A DNA stretch of 64,000 nt, taken from Luzula sylvatica (Eukaryota > Streptophyta > Magnoliopsida > Poales > Juncaceae). The position numbers and the translations under genes were made by a program. The DNA lies in contig OX326957.1 in the NCBI GenBank assembly GCA_946800325.1, positions 12,071,591-12,135,590 on the forward strand, written 5' to 3'. The notes under the pieces are model-generated. The model searched no databases, was not told where the DNA came from, and saw only the letters and a list, made by a program, of their open reading frames with translations. This document shows, one piece after another, positions 44,014-58,565 of this stretch (position 1 is the first letter of the stretch; the number at the start of each line of letters is the position of its first letter).

Positions 44014-45337
44014 TCAAGTGTTCAGTAAATCATTTTTAGTTAATTATTTCTTTCCTATAAAAATCTAAAACAAATCTCATATCATTTATGCTATGTGGTA
44101 AAATTTTCAAAGCATTTGGAGTTTCAATTTGATCCATAAAAATCATTGAAGTTGATACTTTGCTGTGAACCAGAACTTTGTGTTATTCTTGTTTGATGGA
44201 TTATAGAATTTGTTTGGATTCATAAAAAGTTCTGAATTTTGGAATATAGCTTCTATCATTGTTGATCTTGTTATGTAAAATTTAAGAGAATTTTTCGTAC
44301 TGTGAAAATTGAATTATAACATTAAACTCTAGAATTACCGTAATCTACGTGTGGATCGATATCTTTGCTTATCACTTTTGCTAAGTTTAGGAGAATCACT
44401 CATTTTAAGAGAATTCAAGTGTTCAGTAAATGATTTTTAGTTAATTATGGATTTCTCATAAAAATCTAAAAAGAGCTCATATCTTGCTTGCTTCATTTCC
44501 GCTCTGTGGTAAAAATTTCAAAGCATTTGGAGTTTAAATTTGATCTATAAAAATCATTGAAGTTGATACTTTGTGGTGAATCAGAACTTTGTGTTATGCT
44601 CTATGTTGCACGGATACGGATACGGGTATCGTATCCGACACGATACGGATACGGCGATACGGCAGTTTTCAAAAATACATAGGATACGATACGGCAATTA
44701 TATATAATATTTTATTATTTTATTAATTGTAATTTATATATTTAATATTTTTAAATAGTATATATTTGACATAAAATATCTTAAAAGTTTGTTTTTACAG
44801 AATATTTTCTTATTAAGTAATGTTTATTTTATTTAGTTATTTATTTATATGTATTACTCATTTATTTCGATTTCAAATTTTTATTTTTATTTTTCAAGCA
44901 CATTTTTTGTATACGTTAGAAGTATCCGACAAGTATCCGAAAGTATCCGAGAAGTATCCGCTATTATTTTGAAATAAAATATTCGGATACGCCACGTGGA
45001 GTATCCGATACGTATCCGACGAGTATCGGTATCCGATACGGCATCCGATACGATACGGCTTGATTTTTGAAGTATCCGCGCAACATAGGTTATGCTTGTT
45101 TGATGAATTTTGGAATTTGTTTGGTTTGATAAAAAGTTCTGAATTTTGGAGTATAGCTTCTATCGTTGTTGTTTTTGATGTGTGCAATTTAGGAGAATTT
45201 GTGGGACTGTGAAAATTGAATTAGAACATTAAACTTTAGAATTACCGTAATCTCCCTGTGGATCTATACCTTTGCTTATCAATTTTGCTAAGTTTAGGAA
45301 AATAAATATTTGTTGAATCACTCATTTTAAGAGAATA
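44014..45337. repeat. Local tandem duplication of about 400 bp
   Basis: 44014-44413 and 44414-45337 are direct copies, both starting TCAAGTGTTCAGTAAAT and ending near CACTCATTTTAAGAGAAT. The second copy is longer because it carries the MITE 44601-45088. The first copy shows the empty site (about 44180-44195). Confidence 0.8.
44601..45088. mobile_element. 488-bp hAT-type MITE
   Basis: Flanked by the 8-bp duplication GTTATGCT (44593-44600 and 45089-45096). Inverted ends CTATGTTGC(A/G)CGGATAC on both sides, with subterminal arrays of CGGATACG / CGTATCCG. An 8-bp duplication and short TIRs fit the hAT superfamily. No coding capacity. The sister tandem copy lacks it. Confidence 0.88.
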
Positions 45338-46620
45338 AAACGACACTTAAAATCGAGTTTTCAAACATACACACATATTATTATAATATATACAAGATTT
45401 CTGAACCTTCAAAATAATATTCCAAAACTGTCAATGTTTTATTATACTGTGTACTTACTACTTAGAAATAATTCAAATATTATTTTCAATATTTTGGAAA
45501 AAGAAGTTCATGGATGTTAATAAGCTCAAACCCGATTAATAATTATTAAGTTTAATTAGCCTAACTAATGTTAGCGAAATTTTATTTGAAGGAAAGTAAT
45601 TTAGGAAATTATTATATGGCAAGATTTATTATAGAAAAGCAATTTAGGAAATAAGTTTTGGACAATTTCTGTATTAAATTCTAGTTACTTCTTTATTAAA
45701 TTCTTCGGTATAGAATTTGAGGTTTGTTTCGATGAGTGGAGTGTTTTTGATATTTAAATTGCCTAGTTTTTTTTCCAACAACACTACATACACCGAATCA
45801 AATTACCGAATGAACCCCGAAATACCATTGATGGTAAGAATATATGTGGACCCATGTGGGACCCAAGTGCATTTCATATACATTTTAATTGTTCGGGAGT
45901 GAATTTGTAGTTTACTTCTGTGACTCAAGTGTTTTTTGTTTTTTTCTTTATTAACAGTTTTGAAGGAAAAAAAATATTAGTGAAATATTCGAAGGCCAGA
46001 AATTAGGTGATGAATTTATTTTTATTTGTGGTCAAACAATGAAGTTAATGCTTATTTTTTAGATATTTGATATTATCATGATGAGCGGTTTTGAGACGTG
46101 CAAAACACAAATTTTAGTATAATTTTAGTGTTTTGCACGTAACACCCCATAATCTCTAATGTTTTGCAGGATATCTTTAAAAATTTTAAAATTTGTGCGC
46201 AAACACTAATTTTATAACGGATCTTAAAATTTCGAGGTTTCTTTAATGGTATTAGGAGAATGTGCCTAAAAATAAGCTGACAATTGTATAATACGTAATT
46301 GATAAATTACAAATCATATTAACTAATGTACATATTTTTTATTAAATAAAGTATATATTCAATGCATAGTGCGATCTAGATGTGCATTGATATGATTTAA
46401 TGTGCTATCTATCTTTTATACGTTTTGTTATAAATATTATTGTTTACTGGAAATAAATATGATTGATGTTTTTTCTTGACGTATTTTGATTTAGATCGTG
46501 CCATATTTTTTTTCTTTCCATAGAAAATTTCATTAAGAAAACTTATAACCTAAAGTCTGAAACAAAAATCAGAAAAATTATCAAAATACAATATTTGATT
46601 GCATCAATTAAACTATATAG
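45338..46620. other. AT-rich intergenic DNA with one 13-bp inverted repeat
   Basis: No gene was recognised. At 46096-46140 a perfect inverted repeat, ACGTGCAAAACAC ... GTGTTTTGCACGT, is separated by 19 nt. Its meaning is unknown. Confidence 0.5.
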
Positions 46621-46625
46621 TAGTA

Positions 46626-46626
<1 letters not shown>

Positions 46627-46704
<78 letters not shown>

Positions 46705-46706
46705 CA
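46627..46706. repeat. (TAA)n microsatellite
   Basis: About 26 TAA repeats. A poly-leucine ORF on the other strand is an artefact of it. Confidence 0.95.
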
Positions 46707-46811
46707 ATAACAAAAAAATTATACCACGGAAATTAAAATAAATCATATACTTATAGTAATGGAACATTTTATTAAAAATATATTAGTGGAATACTAAAAG
46801 TCAACTACAAT

Positions 46812-48235
46812 ATTTACAGGAGAATACTCGCGTTACGCGGCAAGCATGTAAATTATATTTTTCATTCTAATATAATTAAATATTTGTATGATAATATTAA
46901 TAATATCATCTTAAAACAAAGTTATTTGAATTCGTTTATCTTTGATTATTCATATGTTTTACAATTATTTTGCATTATGATAACAAAATGTCACATTTTT
47001 GTAATCAAATAATAATACACATATTAGTGTCATTATATAATAATATACAAGAATAAGATAAAATATAATTTTACGAAAAACATAACAACAAATATTATAT
47101 CATTATTCACAATATTTCATACAATGTCATGTATTAAAATAATGAATCATACAACATATGTAGTATCACATTATTAATTATATATGGTAATAATTTTTAC
47201 TGATTCAAATATCATGTCAAATATAAAATAATATAATACATAATAGGGGAAATAATTTAATAAATAATATCAAAATTTAATTTACAATAAACGTAAATAC
47301 AAATTATTTTATATCACATGATTTTTTTTTTCACATTTTGTAAAATAACAATACAATTTGATAGGTGTCACTATAAGTAAAAAAATTATTTAGATGGATA
47401 ATTTATTTTGTAATTCTATTATTTTTGAACAAAATTTGTTTGCTTCAAAACACAATAATGTACTTAATATTATATGAGATTCTTATTGTTATAATTATCT
47501 AAAAAATTAATAATAATATTTTAAAATTCTATTATACAAATAAAATTCTTAAAAATATATTATGTACATGTGTATTTTTTGCATTGTATTTTCTTACATA
47601 ATATCTTTACAAATTGAAATTATGAAAAATTATATTTATGAACTATGCTAATATGGATGTCGAAATAAAGAGAAAAATAAAATGAATATATTTGATGGGT
47701 TTATAAAATTAAATTTCCAAAATAATACTAATATATGTTGTATTTTTTATAATATTACATATGAAATTGTTAGTATTTTATATATAAACTTTTCATATTC
47801 TATTGCATTCACATTTGATCATATAATCTTTTGTGAAATGTTAAACAATTGATTAGACTTGGTATAATATGATTATAACGAATAATAATAATATGCCACA
47901 TCATTAATGTATGATGATGTGGATTTCTAAAAATTCTTAAAAGATGGTGTAAAATAATAACACATAAATGACTACACAAAATATGATTTTCAAAAAAATC
48001 TAACAAAAAATTAATGATTGAGATTAAACCATATCACTACATCTAATGGTTCAAATTAATACTCAAAAATAATAATACAAAATGCATGTCTTAAATTATA
48101 AATATATTATATTAATGGATATGATGAAGCTACATCACACAATCTAATGGTTAATAATCAAGATAAGAATAATGATGTGGATTCATGAGGAAGCTCAAAG
48201 ATATATGCAAAATAAGGGGGTGGGTTAATTATTTT
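46812..48235 (-). mobile_element. Helitron relic related to 55862-57377
   Basis: It starts AGAATACTCGCG(T)TACGCGGC and is similar over about 1.4 kb to the Helitron at 55862-57377, both ending near AATAAG(G/A)GGGTGGGT. The terminal CTAG is degraded (CAGGAG instead) and the outer 5' end is not found, so it is an older, incomplete copy. Confidence 0.65.
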
Positions 48236-50240
48236 ATGTACAAAAATATCACAATTCAATACAGTTGTCAGGACTAATTAAAATATCTCTGTAAGATAAC
48301 CAATTCAATAACGGGTCAGTGTCAAGAATAGTTAATTAACATATTAGTTAATTATCATACATGTTATTATCGCATTTGTTAATTTGTTATAATGTTGCTT
48401 ACCATATTTGTTAGTTTATTATACATGTTAATTTCCGTATTATTAATTAATATAATGTTAATTATCATATTTGATAATTATTCCTCAAATTCAATTTTGT
48501 AGTACGCTTCTTAATTAAGATGTTAATTGTTCGAATACGAAATAAAATATTAGTTGATCACACACAATTTAATTGTTAATTACATTGTTTAATTAATTGA
48601 ATTGTTAAGTTTATTGATACTTATTTCTAATTGGGTTGTTAAATACAAATACAATGTTAATTGGAAGGCCTTTTATTATTTAAACCATGGGATTGTTAAT
48701 TGATGGATTTTTCATTCTCTAAAAACTAAAAAGTGAGTTAAGGCCAATTGACATGTTGAAATCAGTGTGATTCAATCATCAACGGAGAGGGGTAATGTGG
48801 GGCAGAGTATAATTTTATTTAAAGTCTTGTTATTAAAATGATAATAAATATTTGTTCCTTTTTATGTCTTGTTATTAAAGTCTAAACAATAAACAATATT
48901 TGTTCCTTTTTATGCCAACAAACAATTAACAAGAGAAGAATAAGAGACCGTCAAGAACAAAGAAGTGATTTTTACAATTCAAGACTCCAAATTTGTCCAA
49001 CATATCAAAGATTAACTTTAATGTTATTTAGTTATCAATTTAATTTATATTTTTTCATTAATTAATATAAAAAAATATCATGTTTCTCTTCAATTTGTTT
49101 TTTCATGAGAAAATTAATTAATTACAATTAGTATTTGTCAATTTATATTACCGTCATGCTGATTAAAACAATTGATTTGTCCAGTCATGAAACAATTATT
49201 AGTTATTATATTGGTATATATTTTTTATGTACTCGTAATAAAGTACTTGTTATTCACTATTTTAAATATTTTTCAATTAATTTAATATAATATATGTTTA
49301 TGTACAAAGACCATAAATAATTTTAGTATGCTTGCTTAGGGAGTCTGCTTTGTGCTTTTCAGATACTAATACATAAATGGGTACAAATTTGGATGAGGCG
49401 AGGAGGTTAAGCACAATAAAAAATTAATAGAGATGGAAGGTAAAATTAAGAACACAAGACAGATGATGATCGAATTAAATGACACAGTTAATTAAAATTC
49501 TCGAAGATTCGAACCAATCTTTGATTTCAGATGGAGGATCGATAAAAGTTCATGTGAAGAATCTAGATATTTCTGAAATGCAAATAAAGAGAAAAAATAT
49601 CATTTTTTTTCCAAAAATAAAATTTCTTTACACTAAAAAAATGTTCTACTCTTTGTCATATCATAAACAATAAAACAAAATAGTAAAAATAAATCTAAAA
49701 TGTGCCATTATTTTTTGCTGTAGGGGTCTTTTGAAATTCTATGACAACATGATATATATTCTCGAATGCGGTATAAGTCCCGTGTCAAGCCTTATAGCTC
49801 CGGTGAGGACAATTTTTTCAGAAGCACAAGTTTTGCTTGCTTCATGCGATATACAAGAGCAGAAAATAATTGTGTGTCATACTGTTCAAAATTAGAATTA
49901 TCATAATGATTAATTGAACACTAATGTGCATTTTCACTTAAAGTGCGGAAAGGACCATGCATTATACTTGTTCCTTCGAGTCTAATTGGGAATTTCACGT
50001 CATAAGAACCTACTATGTTTTGAATTTTACAATCCTTCAAAACTAAAATATCACAAATAAATCAATAATACTTCATAAAAAAAACAGAATTTTGCTCAAC
50101 GTCTTGATTAACTTGTGGTGAAAACTATATTTCAATTACATTACGACTTAGTACAGACATGTAAATCAATTCTTTTTAATACAATGCAAATCAATTCTTT
50201 TTAATACATTCAATCATATTGAAAAAAAATGAAAGCAAAA
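48236..50240. other. AT-rich intergenic DNA, no gene seen
   Basis: Very AT-rich, with many TTAATT-type repeats around 48300-48700. No coding region, U-box exon or RNA gene was recognised, including on the minus strand downstream of gene B. Confidence 0.4.
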
Positions 50241-50254
50241 CAAAATGAAATAGA

Positions 50255-50380
50255 CCAAAGTTTAAGCGGTTAGGCACTCTTCCATACCTCAAAGAGCTTA
50301 TGGTTACAAAACCGGGAAACCTCGATTTCTTGAAAAATAGGTGAGGAAAAAATATCTCACCTTATATAAATCGAAAAAAA
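50255..50380 (+). mobile_element. Possible tRNA-derived SINE
   Basis: A short stretch has an A-box-like TTTAAGCGGTTAGGC and a B-box-like AACCTCGATTTC about 55 nt on, followed by an A-rich end (about 50370). The layout fits a plant SINE, but boxes are imperfect and target repeats were not established. Confidence 0.3.
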
Positions 50381-50449
50381 ATGGAAGAGATAATGTGCTA
50401 CATTGCATTGTACGAGAGGAATAAATAAACATTTGCCCAGTTATCATCA

Positions 50450-53400
50450 TTAATGACGGCGGAGTCTTTCAACAATTGGCCGAACGTCATTAGAGAGATT
50501 AGGACGGTCACTTCCTTTTATTTGAACACACCTTAAACCCAACATGGCTAACTCCTCTGCTTGATCGAAGGGCCACTTTCCAGCGGACTCATCGATAATT
50601 TCATGCAATCTCTTGTTTTCCATTGCTTCCCGTACATTAGTTACGTTCCCTCTAACAGGTTTCCCAGTAATAAGACGAAGGACGATAACACCAAAAGCAA
50701 ATACATCGGATTTTTCCGTGAGTTGTAAAGTATATACAAATTCGGGATCCATATATCCAGGTGTTCCAATAATATTATACGTCTGATAAAAAGCAGTCGC
50801 TTCAGTTTGTTCTATTAGACGAGAAATCCCAAAATCACCTAGTTTACTCACAAAGTTCGCATCGAGGAAAACATTGTCCGGCTTGAGATCTCCATGTATA
50901 ACTAGGTTAGGTTTACTCGAATGGAGAAAAATCAAAGCTAAGCAAATTTCAGCCAAGATAGACGTACGTACTTGCCATGTGAGAGAAGTTTTATTTTTGT
51001 GATTAAGATGGTCTTCGAGACTCCCATTGGGCAAAAACTCGTAAACTAGTGCAGAAACTTCATAACATGCTCCCATTAGGATAACAAGATTTGTATGTCT
51101 CATAGAAGTGAGAATATCTACCTATAAATATAAGTAGAATAAAATAAGCAGTTTGAATATTAATCACTAATTTTAAATCAACAAACGTACACATAACATT
51201 ATTTTGAAGTTGAGATAAATTTCAGACATTAGTTTGATATAAAATTTATAGTTTTGTCTAATCGAAGATATATTCTATTTGTTGTAGCATGTAGTTTGAA
51301 AATGGAGGCATAAAGCATTACGAGGGATGACTAATATGATCATAATCATTATTTCAAAAATTACATAACAAATTGTGAAAAGACTTTAGATGATCACTGT
51401 TCTTTTTGTTTCTAATTATTTTCTTAATTGTTGTTATGTAACATTTGGGTACTGCTTCTAATCTAGCAACAGAGAAGAAGAAATCTGAAAATCTGCTAAT
51501 ATATATTGATATCGTACCTCTCGTTGGAATGTTTTCATGCTTTGCGTGCATTGAGAATTTAATATTTTTACTGCGACAATTGTTCCACGCAGATCACCTT
51601 TATATACACATCCAAATGCACCTTTTCCAAGTATTAAGGAGTCGCTAAAATTTTGAGTCGCATGCTCCAGCTCTTGTAAGGTGAAATCTGACTGATTTGT
51701 CCCCTTGTACAATCTCTTTGCATCTTGTAGTGATTTAGGAAGTTCTTTCGACTTATTCTGAAAATATAATAAAGTCCAATAGTTGTGTTGCAGTATAAAT
51801 TACCGCTTATAAAAAAGATCTGAAAATATTATTTGGTATGCTTATATGCTGATTATTCATGCTTATTTCCTTGTCTCATTAAATTATATCAAACCTGATA
51901 TTTTTTAAATGGGGAGTTCTATCATACACCCATCTTTCCTTACTATACACCCTTTTGTAATTGAACGGTTGAGATAAAAATTGGAAATCAATCTAAAGGC
52001 CACAATTAAATCTGTTAATGTGATTTTTTCTTACCATACATCTTAAAAAGGGCAAAAATGTAATTTTCACCATCAGTTACTCTCCTCCTTACTCTTTGCT
52101 ATTCTTTAATTTGTATATGTATTGTTACTATAATTAGCTGTTAATTATTGTTATTTTTTTGTAAATGTATTGTTAGTTATGCAGTTAACTATTATTTTAA
52201 TTATTATCTCCACATTAATTTTGTTAATTTGTGTTGTGAGTGTAGAAATACTGTTTGACATATTTTAATTATGTATCCATATGAATAATAAATAATTTAG
52301 ATGACCTTTGTAAAAAGTTATGTTGATTAAATTAAGTTTTGTCATCTCTGTGAATATTTAATACATATTTGACGTTTGATATCTGATATTTTTTGAAGTA
52401 CACAAAAATATGCAAACACAATATTATTTTTAAAGTAACACAAATCTCAGTGATTTATATATATCTCACAATTTAAAAATATGTATTTTAATATTATATG
52501 TGTATGTTAAATCTTGTTAATATATATCATACTAGTGTGTGTATGTTAAATTTTGTTAATATGTATCTGAAAATATATATCATAATTTTAATATACATAC
52601 TTCCTAATTGAAATATGTCCTTCAGATTTATTTTGTCAAAAGTTGTATACACATTAATAATTAGTATATTATTAAAAATATGAATTACCATATAAGCTAA
52701 TAAAGGAGAGGAAGATAAGGCAACAAATTAAATGGAAATAATATTTGTTAAAAGATTGTAAATGTAATACATGATAATATTTTTTGTGCCTAAACTATCC
52801 TTTTTGACAAAAGGTGTATGATAGAAGCTCCCTTTTTAAAAAGGTTATAACCTACCTGTTGTTCTTGTAACACATTCCGCTCTCCTTCAACCCTTCTCAA
52901 TTCAACGTGTAGATGGAGTGGATCTTTTCCTCTTTGTAAATCAAGTATTCTCTTATTTACCGCAAGTAATTTTTGTGAGATCTCTAATTTTTTTTTGTGA
53001 TTCCGGTTTCTCTATTTTTATGAAGTACCTAATCCACGAAGCAGAGGCATTTTTGGTCTCATCTATTATAAGTTTCTCGTATTCTTTTGTAAGAAGACGT
53101 CGTTTTATTTTCTGTTGATGCAGATCGTTTTCTATTTGTAAAAGTTGGATCTCTCTTGGACCTCTGCAAGAGTAACAACAATTAAATCAGGTGTTTTCGT
53201 TTTGTGGCCATTCTACCCTTTTATTGAAAAAATATAAAAACCTTCAAAAAGATTGATGGACATGAATTATATAATTACAATAGAAATGTGAGTTCGAGAA
53301 CAAAATATGAACTTACTGAATAAACTAAAAAAAGAAAAAGAAAAAATGAATCGTGGTATGGACAATACATTTTTTGCTTCACATTTTCTTTGGTTCAATG

Positions 53401-56400
53401 TAGTTTTGTGCAAATAATTGATATCAGAGGCCTATAAGAAACCACAAAAATCTTGATTTAAATAAATAAGGACAGTAATAATTGCAAAATATTTAGTTCA
53501 TCTTATTTACTTAATTCATTATTTTTGTGCAAGTTTTTTCTAATTTATATTAACTGTTGATATTTGCTTCTTAATATACGATGTCAATGCATGCATGGTT
53601 TCTTGTAATTGTAAATTTATAATACATAAGATGCAATAGTATTACTATACATACATGTTTCTTTTTTTATGAATCAATTTTATAAGGAAAACGAATAATA
53701 CCGATTTTATCCCTCAATCTTTGTTACCTTTTTATTTTCTTTCTCAAAGATTTATCGGAATTTTCCCAAAACTTTTGATTATAAATTATAATCAAGAACT
53801 TGAAAATTCTATAAATTCCAATCAAGAATTTCAGTAAAAAATACCCATGCGAGGATAAATTAATATTTGCTATCTACACCGATTTCCTATATACTCTTCA
53901 TCATTTTCTTCATGGTCCAATTCACTCCAAGCAAATCAAGCACTTATATTTTATTTTTACATTAGTGGACATGATTTGGCATTGGAAAATCAATGTGGGG
54001 GCACAAATACGAAGAAAGAAAGGATTAAATTTGATTTATTATGAATTATGAAATTTTCTCAACGACATGTTTTTTCTTCATCACCTTTAATTACTATTTG
54101 TGAGGCATATTCATCAAAGCAGGGATAAATTTAGTCCGTCATTGACCTTCTAATCTACTTAATTAGTAAGTTCACTGTATCGTCGAATCAAGGGCAGGGC
54201 ACATACATAATTTTCCTGTGACGCAGTGGTCTTTTGATTTTTTAACGAATCAAGTTCATAACTGTGTTCTTTAAGGTATACAAACATAGTATCAATGTTT
54301 GTCTCATGATATTATGTTCTTCAAATAAGAAAAACATTAATATTTGTCTCATGAAAGAAAATTAGGTAATTTTTTAAGAAGGAAACAAATCAAGAAAGCA
54401 TGATGTCAGGAAGGGTAAAACCGGTATTAAAAAAATTTAAACAAAAATGCGATCAATCTCTTAAAGAGTGCTCAACATATCAGCTCCCTTAATTATAGGC
54501 CAAATTTCATATGTATCCCTACAAAACCCCACAATTTCACGTATACCCCTGTAAAACGTGAAATATCATGAATACCCCTACAAAACTACTAAAATTTCAC
54601 ATATGCCCTTTTTGTTAGATTTCGGTTAACTATTCCCTAAGATTACCGCTAATTGGTGCTTTTTCGATTTTTCCAACATAAATATTATTCCATATTTACA
54701 TAGGGAGTAAAATCGGAAAAGCAAAAATTAGTGATAATCTTAACGAATAGCTAACCGAAATCTAATAAAAGGGTATCCATAAAATTTTAGTAGTTTTCTA
54801 GGGGTATTCATGATATTTCACGTTTTACAGGGGTATACGTGAAATTATGGGATTTTGTAAGGGTACATATGAAATTTGGCCATAAAAATAATATATATGC
54901 AATAATTAATGTGATATATGGATCAACCTATGTATTTTTTATGTCGTTCAAAACGGTTGTAGTTACCTAAAATGCACAAACTTTCCGGTATAGAATTTGA
55001 GTACCCATATCATGCACGGATTATTCGGTATGGTACCAAGCCTTTCTAAAACATACCTGCAATTCAGAAGCATTATTTAATAAAACTGATATTGATTTTA
55101 AAAATAGTTAATTCTAATAGGAGGAATAATTGCAAACAAAACTTGAAGCATGCTATTTCAGATCGATTACCATAACCAGACAGTGGACAAAACTAATCTT
55201 TCCATTCCATGTGTAGAGATTAGCTCCCAAATAATAAATTCTGGTTGTTTTGAATGAGGTACTAACATCTCGGCTTCAAACTAAAGGAAAAAATATCAAA
55301 AGGAAAAAAAAGGCAAGTTTCAACTTTCAGTAACCATCTTCATTCTTCAATCAAAAAAAAGTTACAATAATTAAAGTCATGTCCTCTAAAAAGGAATTTG
55401 AATATAAGTAATAAATATTTAAATATAAGCACACATTTTATATTTTTATTAAAAAAGTATATGTTTGGTTATATTATTCAAAAAGGCATATCACACGTTC
55501 AAAAGTTTATATTTCAAAAAGATATATCAGAGTTAAAAAATGTATATTAAATAATATTTCAGAAGACATATTGTTATTCCAAAAGATGTCCGACACAGAT
55601 TTGTAATTCTTTTTGTATTACGATGAATTATAATACACACGCTGCTAATTAAACATAAATTAGGAAGGTAATTAATGCATTGAGTTGCCTAATTAAGTCA
55701 TGAGGAAAAAAGACATATCACATGTTTAAGAAATGAATATACCTCTTTTGTTTTACATCTTGGGAGGTAATTGCTTTGAGCCGCTTTGATGAATTTGGTC
55801 CAAAAATACTCCTCTGGTTCATGCGAAAAATATGTTTTTAATATACCTTTTCATATATAAACTAGTAGAATACTCGCGCTACGCGGCGAGCATGTAAATT
55901 ATGTTTTTCATTGTAATACAATTATATATTTGTATACTAATATTAATAATATCATCTTAAATAAAGTTATTTTAATTTATTTATCTATGATTATTCATAT
56001 GTTTTACTATTATTTTACATTATGATAACAAAAAATCTCATTTTTGTAATCAAATAATAATACTAATATTAGTGTCAGTATATAATAATATAAGAATAAG
56101 ATATAATACAATTTTACAAATATTATATTATTGTTCACAATATTTCATACAATATCAAATATTAAAATAATAAATCATTCAACATATGTAGTAACACATT
56201 ATTAATTATATAATAATAATAATTTTTATTGATTGAAAATGCAATGAAAAATATAAAATAATATAAAACTTATTAGTGGAAGTAATTTAATAAATAATAT
56301 CAAAATTTAATTTATAATAAATATAATACTAATTATTTTATATCATATGATTTTTTTTATTTTGCATTTTGTAAAATGACAATACAATTTGATAGGTGTT

Positions 56401-58401
56401 TATAAGTTTAAAAAGTTATTTGATGTTAAACTTTTTTTAATGCTATTATTTTTTGAAAAAGTTTTGTTTGCTTAAAAACACAAATATATTCTACTTAGTA
56501 TTATATGAGATTCTTATTGTTATATTTTTTAAAAAATAAATAATAATACTTAAAAATTCTATTATGCAAATAAAATTCTTAAAAATATATTATGTAAATA
56601 TGTATTATATTGCATTGTATTTTCTTACATAATATCTTTACAAATTGAAATTATGAAAAATGGTATGCATGAACTATGCTAATATGGATGTCAAAATAAA
56701 CAGAAAAATAAAATGAATATATTTGACGGATTTATAAAATTAAATTTCCAAAATAATACTAACATACATTGTATTTTTTATAATATTACATATTAAATTA
56801 TTAGTATTTCATATATAAACTTTTCATATTCCATTCCATTTACATTTGATCATGTAATCTTATGTGAAATGTTAAACAATTGATTAGACTTGGTCTAATA
56901 TGATTCTAACCAATAATAATATGCCACATCATAAATGTAGGATGATGTGGTTTTCTAAGAATGCTTAAAACATGGTATAAAATAATAACACATAAATGAC
57001 TACATAAAATATGATTTTCAAAAAATCTAAAAAATATTAATGATTGAGATTAAACCACATCACTACATCTAATGGTTCAAATTAATACTTAAAAATAATA
57101 ATACAAAATGCATGTCTTAAATGATCAAATATAATATTAATGCACATGATGAATCCACATCACAAAATCTAATGGTTAATAATCAAGATAAGTATGATGA
57201 CGTGGATTCATGAGGAACCTCCAAGATAGGTGCAAAATAAGAGGGTGGGTAAATTATTTAGAAATCATTGTGATGCTGGGCTTATTAAACAAACACACAT
57301 TCACATATTGTTCAAAGTTTTTACTCATCAATAAAATTTCATGTAATTTTTTGAGCGAGTCAAATATATATTATAGATAGTATAATGCTACCCATTTCAC
57401 AAGGTATTGACACTTACGAGGGGTAGTTTTCCATTTTAGTCCTTTATTTTTTTTAAATTTTGAGCTTTTTTTTATAATTTTTATTTGACCTCATTTTTTC
57501 CCTGTTTTCGATTTCGATTTTTTTTTTTTGATATCCAATTTTATTTTTATTTGTTCATTTCGTACGAGTATGTATGAAATTTTGTAACTTCAAATTTATT
57601 TCTTTTAATGTTCAATGAAGAATTCTGTGCTGACACGTGGCACAACCAAGTAAATACATAAAACACTGTATTAGATACCTGCATCCCACCATATTTTAAT
57701 GTTCAATTTTTTTTTTAATTGAACAATGTATTCGATACTCGCTCGGCGTGTTTTTAAGAGGTTTGGAGTTTGAACATTGCATGTTCTTCTAATTTTTGTG
57801 TATTGTCCGGTAAGAGTATAAATTCAATAAATTGAATACATATCACAAGAATTAGTTTGTGCAAGTGGTGGCTCTCTTGGCCTTCTATCTAGATGTCAAG
57901 AGTTCCAATCTGGCCCCTTATTAATTTCAGTATTTATTAAGCACAATTTTTTTCCCTTCTTATTTTCTACAATTTTTAAGAGACAAATCAAAGCAAAATT
58001 ATATTACAAGTTTCAATAAAAATTAAACCGAAGTGAAATAATTTATGCCTTTGAAAATTGGATTGTTTTAGTTGCACGTGCTGAACAAACTTAATGAAAT
58101 ATTATATATATATCATGTCAACGATACGTGTACTATGTATGTACATTGTTTTCATTAAATTTATCATGCAAAATGTACGTTCGTTACTTTCAAGTTCAAA
58201 TTAAGTATCTTTACATTTTTTTGATGTACTGATTATACAAATATGTGAAAATTTTGGACACAATTTTTAAATAAATAATACAAGCTATTGATATAAGTTG
58301 TTAATGGGATTTTTATAACACAATTTTTAAATAAATAAATAATACAAGTCATATTATAATATGTAAGTATTAAAAAATAGTATGATGACTCAAAATACAA
58401 C

Positions 58402-58490
<89 letters not shown>

Positions 58491-58493
58491 TGG

Positions 58494-58565
<72 letters not shown>

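Noticed and set aside
46543..46767. Poly-leucine ORF
   Set aside because: Artefact of the (TAA)n microsatellite.
50100..50449. Search for a U-box exon downstream of gene B (and at 33,900-34,235 for gene A)
   Set aside because: No CPI/CPL-type U-box motif or suitable splice acceptor was recognised on the minus strand.
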